DNA of 64,000 nucleotides from Roseburia_D yibonii (GCF_014297335.1 NZ_JACOQH010000009.1:1-64000), one strand, 5' to 3'. Positions 35,713-43,728 are shown, numbered from the stretch's first letter. Translations and numbers: made by a program. The notes: generated from the sequence alone by a model not told the origin.

Positions 35713-36702
35713 TTATTTCTGTTGTTTTTTGGCTTTATTATATGTATTAGCTAACTGTCCACAAGCTGCTTTAATCTCTCTACCATGAGAAACTCTCATG
35801 GTAACTTCAAGTCCTGTTTGCTCTAATTGATGTTTGAACGCAACCATTTCTTGTTTTTGTGGTGCTCTAATTTTTGAATTACTCGTCGGGTTGTATTGCA
35901 GCACGTTAATCATAACATTTTTGCCCTTAAACCATTTTGCAAGTTGCCTTATATCTGAGGAACGGTCATTTATACCTGGTAAAAGCAAATACGCAAATAC
36001 CACTTTTCGATTATGCCTTTGAGAATAGGACAATGCTTGCTTAACAACATCTTCAATAGCGTACATGTGCATATGAGGAATGATACAGTTTCTCGCAGCC
36101 TGTGTTGCTGCATGTAAAGATATTGTCAACTGAATTTTTAGATGTTCTTCGCGCAATTTTTTTAATTGATTAACTGGACCAACTGTTGATACGGTAATGC
36201 CGTCGGTTGGAAAGTTAAGTCCATTTCTATCTCGAAGAATATGGATTGCTGCAATCAAGTTGTCGTAATTGAATAAAGGTTCTCCCATTCCCATAAAAAC
36301 GATACGATTTACTTTTTGACGTATCAATACAACCTGCTGCACAATTTCAGACGGTGTTAGATTACGAACAAAACCATTGCGTCCGGACTCACAAAAAATA
36401 CAGCCAACAGAACAACCAACTTGCGTACTTACGCAAACAGTCCCACCATCTCGCCGTTTAATAAAAACCGTTTCAATATACCTGTTATCTTTCAATTCAT
36501 AAACATACTTTTCAGTATCGCTACTTTTATAGACTTTTTTTGTTGATATTGATAGATTTTCTTTGTGAAATGGCTGTTTATACAATTCCGTATATAAGGC
36601 TCTTGCTTTATCCTCTCCAATTACTTCCGACATTTCTTTGTAAGTAAATCCGTATGGGTCATTCAATATTTCCGTAGGTGTACTTTTAGGTAAGTGTTTC
36701 AT
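35713..36702 (-). CDS. RlmN/Cfr-family radical SAM 23S rRNA methyltransferase (329 aa)
   Basis: Expected to methylate A2503 of 23S rRNA at C2 (RlmN) or C8 (Cfr, giving multidrug resistance). The cluster-binding CxxxCxxC is Cys97, Cys101, Cys104 in QVGCSVGCIFCESG. The two catalytic cysteines align with Cys90 (GTVCVSTQ) and Cys314 (KAACGQLA). GMGEPLFNYDN is the GGE-like SAM motif. The N-terminus is shorter and unlike housekeeping RlmN. The residues QVGC favour RlmN, but a mobile location and an attenuator leader favour a resistance role. Which carbon is modified cannot be told from sequence. Confidence 0.82.
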   Translation of the reverse strand: MKHLPKSTPTEILNDPYGFTYKEMSEVIGEDKARALYTELYKQPFHKENLSISTKKVYKSSDTEKYVYELKDNRYIETVFIKRRDGGTVCVSTQVGCSVGCIFCESGRNGFVRNLTPSEIVQQVVLIRQKVNRIVFMGMGEPLFNYDNLIAAIHILRDRNGLNFPTDGITVSTVGPVNQLKKLREEHLKIQLTISLHAATQAARNCIIPHMHMYAIEDVVKQALSYSQRHNRKVVFAYLLLPGINDRSSDIRQLAKWFKGKNVMINVLQYNPTSNSKIRAPQKQEMVAFKHQLEQTGLEVTMRVSHGREIKAACGQLANTYNKAKKQQK

Positions 36703-36725
36703 TTAAATATCCTTCCTTTTCAAAA

Positions 36726-36905
36726 TTAAAAAGTTTGTTTTTCAGAGTTTTTGATTATGATTTCTAGTTTTTCAACATCAACGATATGCGTTAATTTACA
36801 TTTAGGGCAGAAAAGAGGAAAATTTCTTAATACCGTATTATAAAATACTTGAACCCTCGTCTTTCCGTTACAAATTGGACATTTTATCCAATATTTTTCA
36901 AGCAT
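36726..36905 (-). CDS. Cysteine-rich KTR-domain protein (59 aa)
   Basis: A small zinc-ribbon: WIKCPICNGKTRVQV then PLFCPKCK, giving two CPxC pairs and the KTR motif. The ATG at 36905 has AAAAGGAG before it; the frame extends to 36941 over the terminator hairpin. It lies between the attenuator and the methyltransferase and is probably co-expressed. The family occurs in Gram-positive resistance elements; function is unknown. Confidence 0.8.
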   Translation of the reverse strand: MLEKYWIKCPICNGKTRVQVFYNTVLRNFPLFCPKCKLTHIVDVEKLEIIIKNSEKQTF

Positions 36906-36930
36906 AATATTTCTCCTTTTGCGCAAAAAA

Positions 36931-36967
36931 ATGCAGGTCAATTCTCAACATGAGCATTGACCTGCAT
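36931..36967 (-). terminator. Attenuator terminator before the KTR gene
   Basis: A perfect 12-base stem ATGCAGGTCAAT/ATTGACCTGCAT (36931-36942 with 36956-36967) is followed on the minus strand by seven T residues. It stands between the promoter and the KTR/methyltransferase genes, so transcription must read through it for expression. Confidence 0.85.
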
Positions 36968-37040
36968 TTATACATATAATACTACAACAAAATTAAGGCA
37001 TAGTTTTTATACTATGTCTATACGTCGTTAGTTTTGTTGT

Positions 37041-37133
37041 ATAGCATACGCAAAATAAGCATGACAAAAAAGCCCATATTGAAAATGGGAAAAATCTTTT
37101 TTGATTTCAATGCTTATCGAATACGCATGCTAT
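37041..37133 (-). promoter_or_regulatory. Leader antiterminator-type pairing and second terminator
   Basis: ATAGCAT (37041-37047) pairs with ATGCTAT (37127-37133), and ATAAGCAT (37055-37062) with ATGCTTAT (37110-37117). The leader-peptide codons therefore form one arm of a long stem. A smaller CCCAT/ATGGG hairpin (37073-37089) followed by T6 on the minus strand lies inside it. Stalling of a ribosome on the leader would free the distal arm, the standard logic of drug-induced attenuation. Confidence 0.65.
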
Positions 37134-37140
37134 GTAACAT
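37114..37140 (-). CDS. Leader peptide MLHSMRIR of the methyltransferase operon
   Basis: Eight codons and TAA, starting seven bases after a run of seven G residues (37148-37154 on the minus strand) that can act as ribosome site. An earlier ATG at 37146 is in frame but too close. Position, size and overlap with a base-paired arm are typical of leader peptides of inducible ribosome-targeted resistance genes. I do not recognise this peptide sequence. Confidence 0.6.
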   Translation of the reverse strand: MLHSMRIR

Positions 37141-37165
37141 AAACATTCCCCCCCTTTTATATAAT

Positions 37166-37193
37166 ATTATATACAAAAGCAGCTTGTTGTCAA
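37166..37193 (-). promoter_or_regulatory. Promoter of the KTR/methyltransferase operon
   Basis: On the minus strand TTGACA (37188-37193) and TATAAT (37166-37171) are both perfect with a 16-base spacer. A strong promoter followed by two terminators is a hallmark of attenuation control. Confidence 0.85.
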
Positions 37194-37289
37194 CATATAT
37201 ATATATGAATTATTTTGGCTAACTGATAGAACTACGTAGACATATCCAAGAAGAAAGGGGAACAGTAAAATGTAATAGGGTGAATAACT

Positions 37290-37643
37290 ATGGCAAAAAG
37301 ACCAGTACCACGATACGACTTTAAGGCTTTTGGGGCAGCGATAAAGGCAGCGCGTGAGGGATGCAAGGAGAGCCGCAAGAAAGTAGGCGACGAAATGTTT
37401 ATCTCGCCGCGCTACCTTGCGAACATTGAGAACAAGGGGCAGCACCCAAGTTTACAGATATTCTTTGAGCTGATACAGCGTTACCATATATCCGTAGACC
37501 AATTCCTTTTAGAAACGCCGCCGGAGAAGAACACGCAGCGGCGGCAGCTTGACGCGCTTCTTGACGGTATGAGCGATACAGGCATACGGATTGTAACCGC
37601 AACGGCAAAGGAGATTTCCGAAGTCGAAAAAGAGGGCGAATAG
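37290..37643 (+). CDS. XRE-family HTH regulator of the mobilizable unit (117 aa)
   Basis: The N-terminal Cro/C1-type helix-turn-helix is at residues ~12-70 (AAREGCKESRKKVGDEMFIS, then YLANIENKGQHPS). The C-terminal part is short and helical. It lies ahead of mobC and mobA and is GC-rich like them, so it probably regulates mobilization. No palindromic operator was identified in front of it. Confidence 0.82.
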   Translation: MAKRPVPRYDFKAFGAAIKAAREGCKESRKKVGDEMFISPRYLANIENKGQHPSLQIFFELIQRYHISVDQFLLETPPEKNTQRRQLDALLDGMSDTGIRIVTATAKEISEVEKEGE

Positions 37644-37910
37644 GAATGTCCGACTTAAAACTGAACAGGATTTAGAAAGCGTTGTAATCTTTTTTGAGGT
37701 TGCAGCGTTTTTCTTTTGCGTAAGTTTGGCAAAATCGCTTTTTCTCCGTAGTAGGTGATAAGAGCCTAAAGGATAAAAACATTCGTAGCAAGCATAGGAA
37801 GCGGGTACCACTTCCGTATTTTCGCCCTCCCGCGCTGCGGCGCGTCGGTTGAAAATTGCTTGTTGGGAAGTGTCCCAAACCCTCGGAACGGAAAGGAAAG
37901 GAGCGAACAC
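37644..37910. other. Gene-free stretch before mobC, likely to contain oriT
   Basis: These 267 bases precede mobC, where oriT of MobP-type units usually lies. GC-rich partial dyads (CCCGCGCTGCGGCGCG near 37830) and an imperfect hairpin near 37678-37715 are visible, but I cannot identify a nick site. Assignment rests on position only. Confidence 0.35.
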
Positions 37911-38240
37911 ATGGACGGACGCAAAAGGACAGTGCAAATCAAATTCAGAGTGACGGAAGCGGAACGGGATTTAATACTGGAAAAAATGAAGCTCGTACCC
38001 ACCCGGAACATGGCGGCGTATCTGCGGAAGATTGCCATTGACGGGTATATCATTCAGATAGACCACGCCGATATAAAGGCTATGACCGCAGAGATACAGA
38101 AAATCGGTGTCAACGTCAACCAGATAGCACGCCGCGTAAACGCGACGGGGAACGCATACCAAGAGGACATAGAGGAAATAAAGGGGGTGCTTGCGGAGAT
38201 ATGGCGGTTACAAAGATTAAGCCTATTAAAAGCACTCTAA
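37911..38240 (+). CDS. mobC: Relaxosome accessory protein MobC (109 aa)
   Basis: Ribbon-helix-helix-type N-terminus (RKRTVQIKFRVTEAERDLIL) followed by the MobC segment IQKIGVNVNQIARRVNATG. It binds oriT and helps the relaxase nick. The ATG at 37911 follows AAAGGAG; the longer open frame from 37860 lacks support. It overlaps mobA by 40 bases in another frame. Confidence 0.88.
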   Translation: MDGRKRTVQIKFRVTEAERDLILEKMKLVPTRNMAAYLRKIAIDGYIIQIDHADIKAMTAEIQKIGVNVNQIARRVNATGNAYQEDIEEIKGVLAEIWRLQRLSLLKAL

Positions 38241-39547
38241 GCAAAGCCCTTGACTATATCGAAAACCCGGACAAGACGGACGGGAAAATGCTTGTGTCCT
38301 CTTTCGGTTGCTCCTATGAAACGGCAGATATTGAGTTTGAATATACCCTGTCGCAAGCACTCCAAAAGGGGAACAATTTAGCCTTTCATCTGATACAGTC
38401 CTTTGAGCCGGGGGAAGTCGATTATCAGAAAGCCCATGAAATCGGAAAGCAGCTTGCCGACGCGGTAACAAAGGGGCAGCATGAGTATGTACTCACGACG
38501 CACATTGACAAAGGACACGTCCATAACCATATCATTTTTTGCGCGGTGAACTTTGTAGACCACCATAAATACAATTCCAACAAAAGGAGCTATTACGGCA
38601 TACGGAACATGAGCGACAAGCTGTGCCGGGAAAATGGCTTGTCCGTTGTCGTCCCCGGCAAGGGCAGCAAGGGAAAGAGCTATGCGGAGTACCAGGCAGA
38701 AAAGACGGGTACAAGTTGGAAAGGCAAGCTGAAAACCACTGTTGACGCGCTTATCCCCCAAGTTTCCAGTTTTGAGGAATTGCTAACGCGGTTACAGGCG
38801 GCGGGCTATGAGATAAAGCCGGGGAAATATGTATCATGCCGCGCCCCCGGACAGGAACGCTTCACCCGCCTTAAAACCCTCGGCGCAGACTATACAGAGG
38901 AAGCCGTAAGGGAACGGATAGCGGGCAGACGGACAAAGGTGGCGAAAGCTCCCAGAGAGCAGCGCGGCGTGTCGCTGCTTATCGACATTGAGAACAGTAT
39001 CAAGGCAGCGCAGAGTAAGGGCTATGAACAGTGGGCGAAAATCCACAATCTGAAACAGGCAGCTAAAACAATGAATTTCTTGACGGAACATAAGATTGAG
39101 CAGTACGCGGATTTAGTCAGCCGGATTGAGGAAATGGCAGCGGAAAGCGGACAGGCGGCAGACGCATTGAAGAACGCCGAAAAGCGGCTTGCGGAAATGG
39201 CGGTGCTTATCAAGAATGTTTCCACCTATCAAAAGACAAAGCCTGTCTATGACGCATACCGCAAGGCAAGGAACAGGGAGAAGTACCGCGCCGGACAGGA
39301 ACAGGCAATTATCCTCCATGAAGCCGCCGTAAGGTCACTGAAAGCGGCGGGCATTGCGAAGCTCCCGAACCTCGCCGCGCTGCAATCGGAGTATGAAGCC
39401 CTCCAAGCGCAGAAAGAAGCCCTTTACGCCGACTATGGAAAATTGAAAAAGAAAGTCCGGGAATATGATATTATCAAGCAGAACATTGACAGCATTTTAC
39501 AGGCAGACAGACAGCCGGAACGGGAAAAGGAAACAGAACGCGGATAA
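38201..39547 (+). CDS. mobA: MobP-type relaxase MobA (448 aa)
   Basis: Nicks oriT and pilots single-stranded DNA. The N-terminal relaxase domain (1-~210) has MAVTKIKPIKSTLSKALDYI and the metal-binding three-His motif in HIDKGHVHNHIIF near residue 107. The remaining 230 residues are long charged coiled coil. A candidate catalytic Tyr lies in the N-terminal third but cannot be assigned by eye. This relaxase serves the nested unit and is not the ICE's own. Confidence 0.9.
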   Translation: MAVTKIKPIKSTLSKALDYIENPDKTDGKMLVSSFGCSYETADIEFEYTLSQALQKGNNLAFHLIQSFEPGEVDYQKAHEIGKQLADAVTKGQHEYVLTTHIDKGHVHNHIIFCAVNFVDHHKYNSNKRSYYGIRNMSDKLCRENGLSVVVPGKGSKGKSYAEYQAEKTGTSWKGKLKTTVDALIPQVSSFEELLTRLQAAGYEIKPGKYVSCRAPGQERFTRLKTLGADYTEEAVRERIAGRRTKVAKAPREQRGVSLLIDIENSIKAAQSKGYEQWAKIHNLKQAAKTMNFLTEHKIEQYADLVSRIEEMAAESGQAADALKNAEKRLAEMAVLIKNVSTYQKTKPVYDAYRKARNREKYRAGQEQAIILHEAAVRSLKAAGIAKLPNLAALQSEYEALQAQKEALYADYGKLKKKVREYDIIKQNIDSILQADRQPEREKETERG

Positions 39548-39610
39548 GGATAGCAAAATCCCCGCCGCTGTGCTATGATAGGGCTATCAAAAAGCAGAGG
39601 AGCGTTGAGC

Positions 39611-39862
39611 ATGGAAAACCAGAAAATGCCGGAATATGAAACCATACGCGCCGCCGTTGCCGGGGAGAAATGGGCGGTGGAGAAAGTCGTGGATTGCTAC
39701 AAGGACGAAATCGACAGGCTATCGACGGTAGCGGTCAGACAGCCAGACGGAAGCACGAAACAGGAAATCAACGAAGATATGCGCCAGTCTATCACAAAGA
39801 AGCTGATAGAAGCCCTCCCGCAGTTCCCGCTTGAAGAAATGGAAAAGGGAAATGTCAGATAG
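39611..39862 (+). CDS. HTH_16-type small protein of conjugative transposons (83 aa)
   Basis: MENQKMPEYETIRAAVAGEK matches the helix-turn-helix domain small proteins found in Tn916-like elements (resembling sigma region 2). The ATG at 39611 is preceded by GAGGAG. It is followed directly by a strong terminator. It probably regulates excision genes now missing from the unit. Confidence 0.75.
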   Translation: MENQKMPEYETIRAAVAGEKWAVEKVVDCYKDEIDRLSTVAVRQPDGSTKQEINEDMRQSITKKLIEALPQFPLEEMEKGNVR

Positions 39863-39873
39863 GCAAAAAAAGA

Positions 39874-39912
39874 ACAGGGCGCGGAAGCCAGTATATGACT
39901 TCCGCGCCCTGT
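39874..39912 (+). terminator. Strong terminator after the HTH_16 gene
   Basis: A perfect 14-base GC-rich stem, ACAGGGCGCGGAAG with CTTCCGCGCCCTGT, is followed by CTTTTTAT. Confidence 0.92.
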
Positions 39913-39939
39913 CTTTTTATGGGTGCTGTTTTCGTGAAT

Positions 39940-40115
39940 GTTACGCAGTAGAACGCCATTTTCGGGGGTAAAGGTATAAAGTATCGCCTATCCGATTTTC
40001 ACGCCCGGAAAGCCCTGTAAATCAAGGGATTTTCCGCACCTACTGCGTAACAGGGGTGCGTCTTTTCCTCATGCGCTCGGCAGCTTGTCTGCGGGTGATA
40101 CGCTCACGAGACATT
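39940..40115. repeat. Terminal inverted repeat and truncated minus-strand tail at the unit's right edge
   Basis: GTTACGCAGTAG (39940-39951) and CTACTGCGTAAC (40040-40051) are perfect 12-base inverted repeats around an 88-base core. On the minus strand the distal copy contains a stop codon (TAG) closing a basic peptide ending RRQAAERMRKRRTPVTQ (40112-40040). This looks like the C-terminus of a lost protein. The arrangement suggests an attachment-site remnant. Confidence 0.5.
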
Positions 40116-40265
40116 ACTTTTGCAGTTGATAATCTGACAAAAGTTTTTCGCATTAAAAAATCGGACGATCTGGAATTGAGTAAAGGTTCAGGCGGAATCC
40201 CTCATTGTGAAGCTTATCGTTGCAGTAGTTGCAAAAAGATTTTGATTGATTATGCGAATAGATAA
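40115..40265 (+). pseudogene. 3' remnant of a zinc-ribbon (PF20097/DUF6487-like) gene
   Basis: The frame ends with GSGGIPHCEAYRCSSCKKIL followed by IDY, the C-terminal Cys-x2-Cys half of small zinc-ribbon proteins whose N-terminal half carries the other CPxC. No start codon or N-terminal half is present upstream, where the nested unit begins. It therefore marks the right-hand target of the insertion or a deletion. Confidence 0.6.
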
Positions 40266-40318
40266 CTTCCAATTTGCAGAGCTGACAATCTATCATTTTA
40301 TCAAAGTAAGATAATTAC

Positions 40319-40371
40319 AATCAATAACGCTGGTGCGGGATTTTTGATATCCAGTACCGGCGTTATTGATT
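40319..40371. terminator. Long hairpin between convergent genes
   Basis: A 16-base stem (AATCAATAACGCTGGT, 40319-40334, with 40356-40371; one G-T pair) lies between the zinc-ribbon remnant and the CpXC gene. T-runs are poor, so it may be a terminator for either strand or an unrelated structured element. Confidence 0.45.
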
Positions 40372-40405
40372 CTACAGGGGCTTGGGGGTGTAGCCACCAA
40401 ATATA

Positions 40406-41059
40406 CTATTCGTTTTCTGCTTCGGCAAATTTGTTAAGGATCCACTCCCTATTGATAACTATTTCATCATCATCGCGGAGATCCTTGAAATCATTGCAGT
40501 GTGAAGAAGCAAATTCATACATATTGTCAATGTCAACTGCACCAGTAATCTCACCCTTATTAATGATTACAAGAATATTTGTTCCGTCGTCGTCGACAGC
40601 AAAGCGCAGTTCATCAAATTCTATATCGGGATCATTTTTGAGAATAGAATCTGTCGCAAGTAATTTAACAAGTTCCATTACCCTGTCATCTTTACCTGCA
40701 TCAAAGATCTGGATTTTTTCAACGAGCTGATTTGCTGATGTCACAATCCGGTTTAAGTACTTTTCGGTACGAAAATCAGCCAAAGCATTATTTTCATAAA
40801 ATATTTCATATGTCTTCTCTACTTCTGATTCAGGAACCAGATAAATCATGATAAGATCTTCCATCTGGTGATAGAGTGTAGGGTAGTTTAAACGGAAGAT
40901 TTCTCCACAGTTCGAGCAGGTATAAAGGAAAATAGACTGATTAAGTACCTTCTCTTTCATTTCAGGATCCAGTACAGTATTAATGCTATCCCAGACTTCA
41001 AAATCCCCCTCATGATGGCAGGAAGGGCAGGTTACCTTTTCTATATGATGTTTTGACAT
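40406..41059 (-). CDS. CpXC-domain protein (217 aa)
   Basis: The N-terminal CpXC domain has EKVTCPSCHHEGDFEVWDSI and CSNCGEIFRLNYPTLYHQ, two cysteine pairs that probably bind zinc. The rest is acidic and helical. Function of the family is unknown. It is common as cargo in Lachnospiraceae elements. GAGGGGGA lies eight bases before the ATG. Confidence 0.82.
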   Translation of the reverse strand: MSKHHIEKVTCPSCHHEGDFEVWDSINTVLDPEMKEKVLNQSIFLYTCSNCGEIFRLNYPTLYHQMEDLIMIYLVPESEVEKTYEIFYENNALADFRTEKYLNRIVTSANQLVEKIQIFDAGKDDRVMELVKLLATDSILKNDPDIEFDELRFAVDDDGTNILVIINKGEITGAVDIDNMYEFASSHCNDFKDLRDDDEIVINREWILNKFAEAENE

Positions 41060-41124
41060 AAATAATCCCCCTCTCAGTGAGATAAATCGATAGTTTTCTT
41101 ATTGTAGAATGCGCTTATCCTTTA

Positions 41125-41640
41125 TTATTTTGCCAGGAAATTACTCTGAATCTCCATCGGCATATGATAAGCCTGGCCTCGTTTTGTCAGGCTGTATAGT
41201 TTAAAGCTCATGAGTTCCGGAGTTGCATTCAGAGAACTGCAGAGTCCGAAATAATCCAGGTCTTCGTTCTGAACCATATCTTCGATCTCCTCATCATCAA
41301 TCAGAAGATCGGCAGCAAACAGATTGGCCTGGTATTCTGTATTATCCGTCATATTATAGAGTGTATCATCTTGCATTGGAGCCATTTTCAGCTGGGAACG
41401 ATGCAGGATGATATGTCCTAATTCATGAGCGGCAACAATCATCTTTTCTTCTTCTGAAAGGAAACTACTGATCATGACATAGATCGTCTTGCAGCTCATA
41501 AAACAATATCCTTTCAGTGTCTTATATCTGGAAGTTTCCCCGACAACAATGTTCATCTGATCCATGATCTCAAATGGATCTCGGGTTCCATATTTCTTGA
41601 TTAATTTCTTTGTTTCTGTATATATGTAAGTGTTTCTCAA
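41125..41640 (-). CDS. ImmA/IrrE-type metallopeptidase (171 aa)
   Basis: The zinc protease motif HELGH lies in IVAAHELGHIILHR near residue 90, with a downstream acidic residue in the NLFAADLLIDDEE segment (EFAA-like), as in ImmA. In ICEBs1 and phages this family cleaves the partner XRE repressor after DNA damage or peptide signalling. The repressor gene lies just upstream in the same direction. A TTG at 41640 after GAGGTG is the likely start; a GTG at 41649 overlaps the ribosome site. Confidence 0.88.
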   Translation of the reverse strand: MRNTYIYTETKKLIKKYGTRDPFEIMDQMNIVVGETSRYKTLKGYCFMSCKTIYVMISSFLSEEEKMIVAAHELGHIILHRSQLKMAPMQDDTLYNMTDNTEYQANLFAADLLIDDEEIEDMVQNEDLDYFGLCSSLNATPELMSFKLYSLTKRGQAYHMPMEIQSNFLAK

Positions 41641-41731
41641 ATAAATCACCTCAAAAGTAAAAAATAAAAGGGCAGAAATATCCTTGTAACTATAAGGTAA
41701 CAGATTAGGTGTACAATAATCCCGCCTTCTA

Positions 41732-42151
41732 TTATTTTTCCTCTTGGTTTTTCAGATATTTTTTCGGTGTAAATTTCTTTGCACGTCTTTTGGAATCCAG
41801 ATAAAGGCTCTGGATCTCATCCATAAAAGCTATTTTATCTTCGTCTGTCAGTGATCCACCGGCAAACATAGCTGCAGCCTGTTCCAGAATCTGCTGAGCC
41901 TGTCTGGCACCACGGTTACCAAACTGTTCGGATGCTTCTGTGATAAAAGCTTCATTCTCACTCATGAGATAAGAAACGTCACACTGTAATGCATCTGCCA
42001 GTTTCTGATACAGAACATTTTGTTTTGGAAAACGTCCTTCTACTTCCCAGGATCGAATAGTCCTATATGAAACACCAACCATACTGGCCAGTTCCTGCTG
42101 ACTCATCTTTTTTTCTTTTCTTAATGATCTTACTTTTTCACCGAATGTCAT
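41732..42151 (-). CDS. XRE-family repressor, partner of the ImmA-type protease (139 aa)
   Basis: The N-terminal HTH is MTFGEKVRSLRKEKKMSQQE through SYRTIRSWEVEGRFP. The C-terminal helical region (residues 70-139) could carry the protease cleavage site. The ATG at 42151 has GAGG seven bases before; the open frame to 42202 lacks support. Its own promoter faces and overlaps the polymerase-gene promoter, and four palindromic operators fill the region. Confidence 0.88.
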   Translation of the reverse strand: MTFGEKVRSLRKEKKMSQQELASMVGVSYRTIRSWEVEGRFPKQNVLYQKLADALQCDVSYLMSENEAFITEASEQFGNRGARQAQQILEQAAAMFAGGSLTDEDKIAFMDEIQSLYLDSKRRAKKFTPKKYLKNQEEK

Positions 42152-42211
42152 AAACATACCTCTTTCTAAGCCTTGTCTTATAAGTTTCATTAGCCGCTTC
42201 AAGGCAAAACG

Positions 42212-42358
42212 GGAAATGTGTTTCCTTAAAAATAAAAATTAATCTTGACAAAGGGAAATATCTCTCCTATAATGTGAATCACAGATAAGGGGAAACATCT
42301 TTCCTATAAGATACACAATATTTCCTCTTTTGTCAATGGATATGTGAAATGAATTTCC
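42212..42358. promoter_or_regulatory. Face-to-face promoters with four GGAAA-N4-TTTCC operators
   Basis: The rightward promoter is TTGACA (42245-42250), 17 bases, TATAAT (42268-42273). The leftward promoter is TTGACA (42331-42336), 17 bases, TATCTT (42308-42313). Operators are GGAAATGTGTTTCC (42212-42225), GGAAATATCTCTCC (42254-42267), GGAAACATCTTTCC (42291-42304) and TGAAATGAATTTCC (42345-42358). The second fills the rightward spacer exactly, so a bound repressor would block RNA polymerase. Confidence 0.82.
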
Positions 42359-42453
42359 TGTAATTCAATGAAAACAGGAAGGATAGACAATCATTGATAG
42401 TCAAAATGGGATACATGTTACAAAAAGAGGAAAGACGTATGGGAGGTGGCAAT

Positions 42454-43728
42454 GTGAGTCAGGATCAGACTTCTATTATCTGTATTGATCTGAAGTCCTT
42501 TTATGCTTCTGTAGAATGCGTAGAACGTGGGCTGAATCCATTTAAAACAAACCTGGTGGTTGCAGATCCGACCAGATCAAAGTCAACAATCTGCCTGGCA
42601 ATCACTCCGGCTATGAAGTCTCTTGGCATCAAGAACCGGTGCCGGATCCATGAGATACCGGATTGTGTGAAGTACATCACAGCCATGCCAAGGATGCAGC
42701 TGTATATGGATTATTCCGCAAAGATCTATGGAATCTATCTGCGGTACGTCTCAAAAGAAGATATCCATGTGTACAGTGTCGATGAGTGTTTTATTGATGT
42801 GACAAACTATCTGCAGCTTTATCATCTCACTGCAAAAGAAATGGCGGTAAAGCTTATGCAGGAGGTTATGGAGGAAACAGGTATCACTGCAACCGCTGGT
42901 GTGGGAACCAATCTGTATCTTGCTAAGATCGCAATGGATATCGTAGCAAAGCATGTGGATGACCATATTGGAATCCTGGATGAATTCTCTTACAGAGAGC
43001 AGCTATGGGATCATAAACCATTAAGTGACTTCTGGAGGATTGGATCCCGGACTGAAAAAAAACTAGCCGGTTATGGAATCCATACAATGGGCGATATTGC
43101 AATGGCTTCTTTAAGATCCGAAGACTGGCTGTATAAGATGTTTGGGATTGATGCAGAGCTGTTGATCGATCATGCATGGGGATATGAAACATGCCGGATG
43201 AGTGACATCAAGAACTATCATTCGGAGGAACACAGCCTTTCAAATGGTCAGGTGCTGATGCGAAATTATTCTTTTGACGAAGCACTTGTGATCGTAAGGG
43301 AAATGACAGATAATCTGGTCCTGGATCTGTTTGAAAAAGGACTGGTAACAAGCTCTCTCACCTTATGGATCGCCTATGACCACAGGTATGAGCATGAGGC
43401 ATCCAAAGGAACCGTAAAACTCGAAAGAGAAAGTAACAGTTCCAAAAAGATCATAGATGCAGTGGAAGATTTATATCTCAGGATTGCAGACAGATATACC
43501 GGAATCCGAAGAATCGAGGTGTGTGCGAACAGGGTTGCTCCTGAAAGTTATGTGCAGTACAGCCTGTTTGATGATCCCAAACAGACCGATAAGGAACGGC
43601 ATTTACAGGAAGCAGTATTGAATGTAAAGCAGCGTTATGGAAAGAATGCGATCATGCGGGGATCCAACCTGCTGGAGTGTTCTACTTATAGAGAACGCAA
43701 TGAGCAAATAGGTGGTCACCGTGCTTAG
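42454..43728 (+). CDS. Y-family translesion DNA polymerase, UmuC/UvrX type (424 aa)
   Basis: The catalytic palm has CIDLKSFYASVECVERG at the N-terminus and YSVDECFIDVTNYL near residue 110, the two carboxylate motifs of Y-family polymerases. A helix-hairpin-helix region (GYGIHTMGDIAMASL) and little-finger domain follow. The GTG at 42454 has GGAGGTG before it; an ATG at 42439 with GAGGAAAG is an alternative. Behind the XRE/ImmA-controlled promoter, it is probably DNA-damage induced. It is followed by a YolD-like partner gene, as in Bacillus elements. Confidence 0.88.
   Translation: MSQDQTSIICIDLKSFYASVECVERGLNPFKTNLVVADPTRSKSTICLAITPAMKSLGIKNRCRIHEIPDCVKYITAMPRMQLYMDYSAKIYGIYLRYVSKEDIHVYSVDECFIDVTNYLQLYHLTAKEMAVKLMQEVMEETGITATAGVGTNLYLAKIAMDIVAKHVDDHIGILDEFSYREQLWDHKPLSDFWRIGSRTEKKLAGYGIHTMGDIAMASLRSEDWLYKMFGIDAELLIDHAWGYETCRMSDIKNYHSEEHSLSNGQVLMRNYSFDEALVIVREMTDNLVLDLFEKGLVTSSLTLWIAYDHRYEHEASKGTVKLERESNSSKKIIDAVEDLYLRIADRYTGIRRIEVCANRVAPESYVQYSLFDDPKQTDKERHLQEAVLNVKQRYGKNAIMRGSNLLECSTYRERNEQIGGHRA

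Larger units (their letters stand above)
30840..40120. mobile_element. Nested mobilizable resistance unit (tnpV-tet(O)-tet(40)-rlmN/cfr-like-mobCA)
   Basis: Boundaries are inferred. The left one lies between the end of the conserved ATC-hydrolase domain and tnpV. The right one lies between a 12-base terminal inverted repeat (40040) and a headless zinc-ribbon gene (~40115). Base composition changes several times inside: tet(40) and mobA are visibly GC-rich while tet(O) and the methyltransferase are AT-rich. This implies step-wise assembly. It has mobilization genes but no mating-pore genes or intact recombinase, so it would depend on a host ICE. Confidence 0.65.

Noticed and set aside
37644..37910. 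A definite oriT for the mobA unit
   Set aside because: Only weak or imperfect dyads are visible and no nick-site consensus could be matched by eye; reported only as a likely location.
40056..40114. Start of the zinc-ribbon frame at 40056
   Set aside because: This part overlaps the terminal repeat and the tail of a minus-strand frame; only the sequence after about 40115 matches a zinc-ribbon protein.
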